Origin: an uncultured Pirellula sp.
GTDB lineage: Bacteria > Planctomycetota > Planctomycetia > Pirellulales > Pirellulaceae
Length of the DNA: 64,000 nucleotides
Reading direction: 5' to 3'
Assembly: GCA_903858115.1 (NCBI GenBank)
Contig: CAIOHR010000432.1
Coordinates: 111,629-175,628, forward strand
Positions 61,857-64,000 of the stretch are shown here, one piece after another. Position 1 is the first letter of the stretch, and every line of letters begins with the position of its first letter. The translations under genes were made by a program, and so were the position numbers. Below the pieces are notes generated by a model. It was not told the DNA's origin and did not search any database. It saw nothing but the letters and a program-made list of their open reading frames with translations.

Positions 61857-62312
61857 ATGCGAAGTCGAAAGAGAGCGGTCGGACTGTTGGTATTGTGTGC
61901 AACCGCGAGCGCGTTTGGATCACTGTTGGTGTACCAACTCATCGCTCAAGAGATTCCGTATCCACCACAGATTTCACCTAGCCTGGCGGAGGTGCGCCGA
62001 GAGGAAGAGCAGAGCGCGGAGATTCCAAATCCATTGCCACCGCAGGCACAGTTGGAAAAAGATCCTGTCTTTCAAGAACTGAAGAAAGCTTTTTTGCAGG
62101 CTTCCAACGAGCCGAAATCGCAGCCTTCGCAAAGTGAACCAAAGCAACACTCGAACGACCGTTGGCACGCAGTCGAAAACCTTCTGAAGGCGGCGCGTTT
62201 GCTCGAATCGGATGCGCGTCAGCAATTGGAACGCAACGAAGTCGAGGAATGCAATCGCACCTTGCGAACCATTCATTCGATTCGTGCCCAAGCGGTCGAA
62301 CTCTTGAAATAG
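61857..62312 (+). CDS. Secreted or anchored protein of unknown function
   Basis: About 151 residues. The ATG at 61857 has AAGGGA upstream; a TTG two codons earlier is also in frame. A basic head and hydrophobic segment (AVGLLVLCATASAFGSLLVYQLIA) form a signal anchor. The rest is Glu/Gln/Pro-rich with a helical second half: DRWHAVENLLKAARLLESDARQQLERNEVEECNRTLRTIHSIRAQAVELL, probably a coiled coil. No family recognised. Confidence 0.55.
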   Translation: MRSRKRAVGLLVLCATASAFGSLLVYQLIAQEIPYPPQISPSLAEVRREEEQSAEIPNPLPPQAQLEKDPVFQELKKAFLQASNEPKSQPSQSEPKQHSNDRWHAVENLLKAARLLESDARQQLERNEVEECNRTLRTIHSIRAQAVELLK

Positions 62313-62440
62313 AAGGGTCTGTTCCGAGAAAGGTATCACAGTTCTCGGTCTGTAATCCTCGGTTTCGAAGTGAGGATAGGGTGTGATCCTGTTTCCAAAG
62401 GAGATGGCAAAAGAGATCTTCGCGATCATCTGGTGCAAGC

Positions 62441-63721
62441 TCAATAAGAAACGGAGATGCCGAAACTTAGGAAATGAGCATTCAGGCTATTGACCATTGT
62501 CGATCCAGGGATCGGTCCTAGGAGAGGCGAAACCAACGGTCCGGTGCGACTGTTCTCGAACACGTAAGAATAGGCTGTATTGAAGGACAATTTGCTGTTT
62601 GCTTGTAAGGAAAAGCCAGTACTCAACATATGCTCGTACAAGAGCGGCGAGGCAATATTGTAGAAGGCCTCGCTGTTCTTGATCGGATTTTGGTTGTAGG
62701 TGTAGCCACCTCTTACTGTCAGTACCTCGCCTAACTTGCGTTGAGCCCCCAACGCCATTGCAAACACAGAACTCCAATCGAGTCCATGAAGACTGCCATC
62801 CGGCCGGAACATTGCAGGATCACCAAAGCCAGCCGTGTTTCCATAGTCAAAGTACCGTACGTCGAGAGCAAGCAACCACTGATCCCAACCTGAGTACGAC
62901 GTACCAAGTGATACGACCATAGGCAAATCGAAATCCGCAGAAAGTGTGCGAGGCAGACCGTTTGCATCCTCGCTGTTATAGACAAAGTCGGGAAGCCAAT
63001 TGGTACTTTTGAAGGATCCTCCAAACCGCCAAGCATCATTTGCGACATAGAAGATTCCACACTGCACGCCACCTCCCCATTCGTAAGTCGACGATCGACC
63101 TGCAGGATAATTGCCATCCGCATTTGGACTGGCGAAAACAAAAGGGTCCAACTGAAGTTCCCCTGTGACTATGGTAGGACCGACGGCAACCGATAACTTA
63201 TCGCTCAAGGAGTACGCTATTACGGGAGCCAACTGCAAGAATTGAGCCTGGGAATACACTTGGCCTAGTCCAATCGGGGCGGGTGCCAAGGCCAGATTGT
63301 TGGGATCTGCCGGCAAATTGGTTTTGAATCCTGCGACTGCATTGACTCCAAGACCGAGCGTTAATTCAGGCACTTCAGTCTTGTAAACCCACCCAATATT
63401 CGGGATCGGAAAAGTGCCGTTCACCGCATCTGTGGAACCATCAAAAGGTCCCAGCGTGGATCGGACATTTTGCTGACTCCAAAGCACATCGACACCAAAA
63501 CCTACTTCTGAACTCTTCATCCCAGCAATGGACGCCGGGTTCCAATAAATGGCTCCAATGGAATCAATAGGTGCAGCGACCGATGCGCCGCCCATACTAC
63601 GATTGATTGGACCTGCGGCGGAAATCCAACCCCCTTGGCCTAGTGCAGTCGTCTCGGCGAATACCAATGTCAACGCAGCAATAGAAGCAATGGCAGCAAA
63701 TTGAATTAGCTTTGACATCAT
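62441..63721 (-). CDS. OmpP1/FadL-type outer membrane transport protein
   Basis: 426 residues. Signal peptide KLIQFAAIASIAALTLVFAETTALGQ. The FadL hatch region follows: GGWISAAGPINRSMGGASVAAPIDSIGAIYWNPASIAG, with the NPA motif. Alternating beta strands continue to a terminal aromatic residue (HFLSFGISVSY), as needed for outer-membrane insertion. The family moves long-chain fatty acids or other hydrophobic compounds inward. A FadL in planctomycetes supports an outer membrane. AGGG is ahead of the ATG. Stands alone. Confidence 0.85.
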   Translation of the reverse strand: MMSKLIQFAAIASIAALTLVFAETTALGQGGWISAAGPINRSMGGASVAAPIDSIGAIYWNPASIAGMKSSEVGFGVDVLWSQQNVRSTLGPFDGSTDAVNGTFPIPNIGWVYKTEVPELTLGLGVNAVAGFKTNLPADPNNLALAPAPIGLGQVYSQAQFLQLAPVIAYSLSDKLSVAVGPTIVTGELQLDPFVFASPNADGNYPAGRSSTYEWGGGVQCGIFYVANDAWRFGGSFKSTNWLPDFVYNSEDANGLPRTLSADFDLPMVVSLGTSYSGWDQWLLALDVRYFDYGNTAGFGDPAMFRPDGSLHGLDWSSVFAMALGAQRKLGEVLTVRGGYTYNQNPIKNSEAFYNIASPLLYEHMLSTGFSLQANSKLSFNTAYSYVFENSRTGPLVSPLLGPIPGSTMVNSLNAHFLSFGISVSY

Positions 63722-63868
63722 GCAACCCTAAAGTCGGTTTCCAACCCTTAACGCTTGATACAATCGGATTGATCAGTCCAGTCGAACCACAGAAAACAGC
63801 GAGAACCCGTTAAATTGATAAAAGACTTCTTTCTGGTCCCTGGTTCGCGATCGCAAGCAAATCATAGA

Positions 63869-64000
63869 TCAACGTAGGTCAACGTAGGTCAACGTAGGTC
63901 AACGTAGGTCAACGTAGGTCAACGTAGGTCAACGTAGGTCAACGTAGGTCAACGTAGGTCAACGTAGGTCAACGTAGGTCAACGTAGGTCAACGTAGGTC
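63869..64000. repeat. 10-bp tandem repeat reaching the window edge
   Basis: TCAACGTAGG is repeated without a single change from 63869 to the last base: 13 full units and part of a 14th. It continues beyond the window by an unknown amount. No gene covers it. It may be a variable-number minisatellite or protein-binding iterons; the FadL-type gene is 150 bases to the left. Confidence 0.95.

Noticed and set aside
1..64000. CRISPR array, prophage, integrase, complete insertion sequence, rRNA operon
   Set aside because: Looked for and not found; the only regular direct repeat is the 10-bp array at the right edge, which has no spacers.

Overview
The window reads as a chromosomal segment of a planctomycete, most likely order Pirellulales. 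Grounds: two sulfatases, an adjacent DUF1501 / cytochrome-c-like (DUF1549-DUF1553) gene pair, DUF1080, DUF1559 remnants, a PQQ-type propeller with EF-hands, a tetrahydromethanopterin C1 gene (mch), a mitochondrial/spd-type EF-G, a FadL-type porin and several secreted proteins of unknown function. Gene density is high, with few long operons and many convergent neighbours. No prophage, CRISPR array, integrase or complete insertion sequence was seen.

Layout. 1-9 kb: end of an ABC-2-like permease, tRNA-Gln(UUG), DUF1015, M19 dipeptidase, a small membrane protein, CutA, a hemerythrin-like protein, a YrdC-like/arginine-phosphatase-like fusion followed by rpiB, and oligoendopeptidase F. 9-16 kb: dnaA, divergent from a sulfatase-mch-sulfatase block, then a DTW-domain tRNA modification enzyme. 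16-25 kb: a minus-strand run transcribed in the order nucleoside hydrolase, catalytically dead protein kinase, large lipoprotein, gamma-glutamylcyclotransferase-like, TPR protein and RsmF-like rRNA methyltransferase. 25-39 kb: trpD, a histone-deacetylase-like hydrolase, a membrane metallopeptidase, the DUF1501/PSD1 pair, an rhaA - NCS1 permease - micro-membrane-protein group, a PHP phosphatase and a large secreted protein.

39-46 kb is the most unusual stretch. Two tandem COG0523/CobW GTPases are intact, and debris of at least one further copy lies in both orientations beside a DUF1559 remnant. Four 17-bp operator-like palindromes of the form TTGCAN-N5-NTGCAN are scattered through the stretch. 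The layout of the motif is like Fur-family (Nur/Zur) boxes, so I infer a metal-responsive island that has duplicated and partly decayed. A PQQ/EF-hand protein, a TspO-like membrane protein and a small secreted protein lie between.

46-64 kb: DUF1080, a small DNA-binding-like protein, a phosphopantetheinyl transferase, an RsmC-like methyltransferase, an atypical response regulator (phospho-acceptor Asp replaced by Glu), rpsB-tsf, cysD-cysNC (sulfate activation), a lipoprotein, a conserved small protein, fusA, minor secreted proteins, a DUF937 pseudogene and a FadL-type porin. The window ends inside a 10-bp tandem repeat.

Short hairpins with TCC or TTC loops recur behind plus-strand genes and in the rpsB leader, and look like a REP-like family. 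All product names come from recognising motifs by eye; no database search was run.
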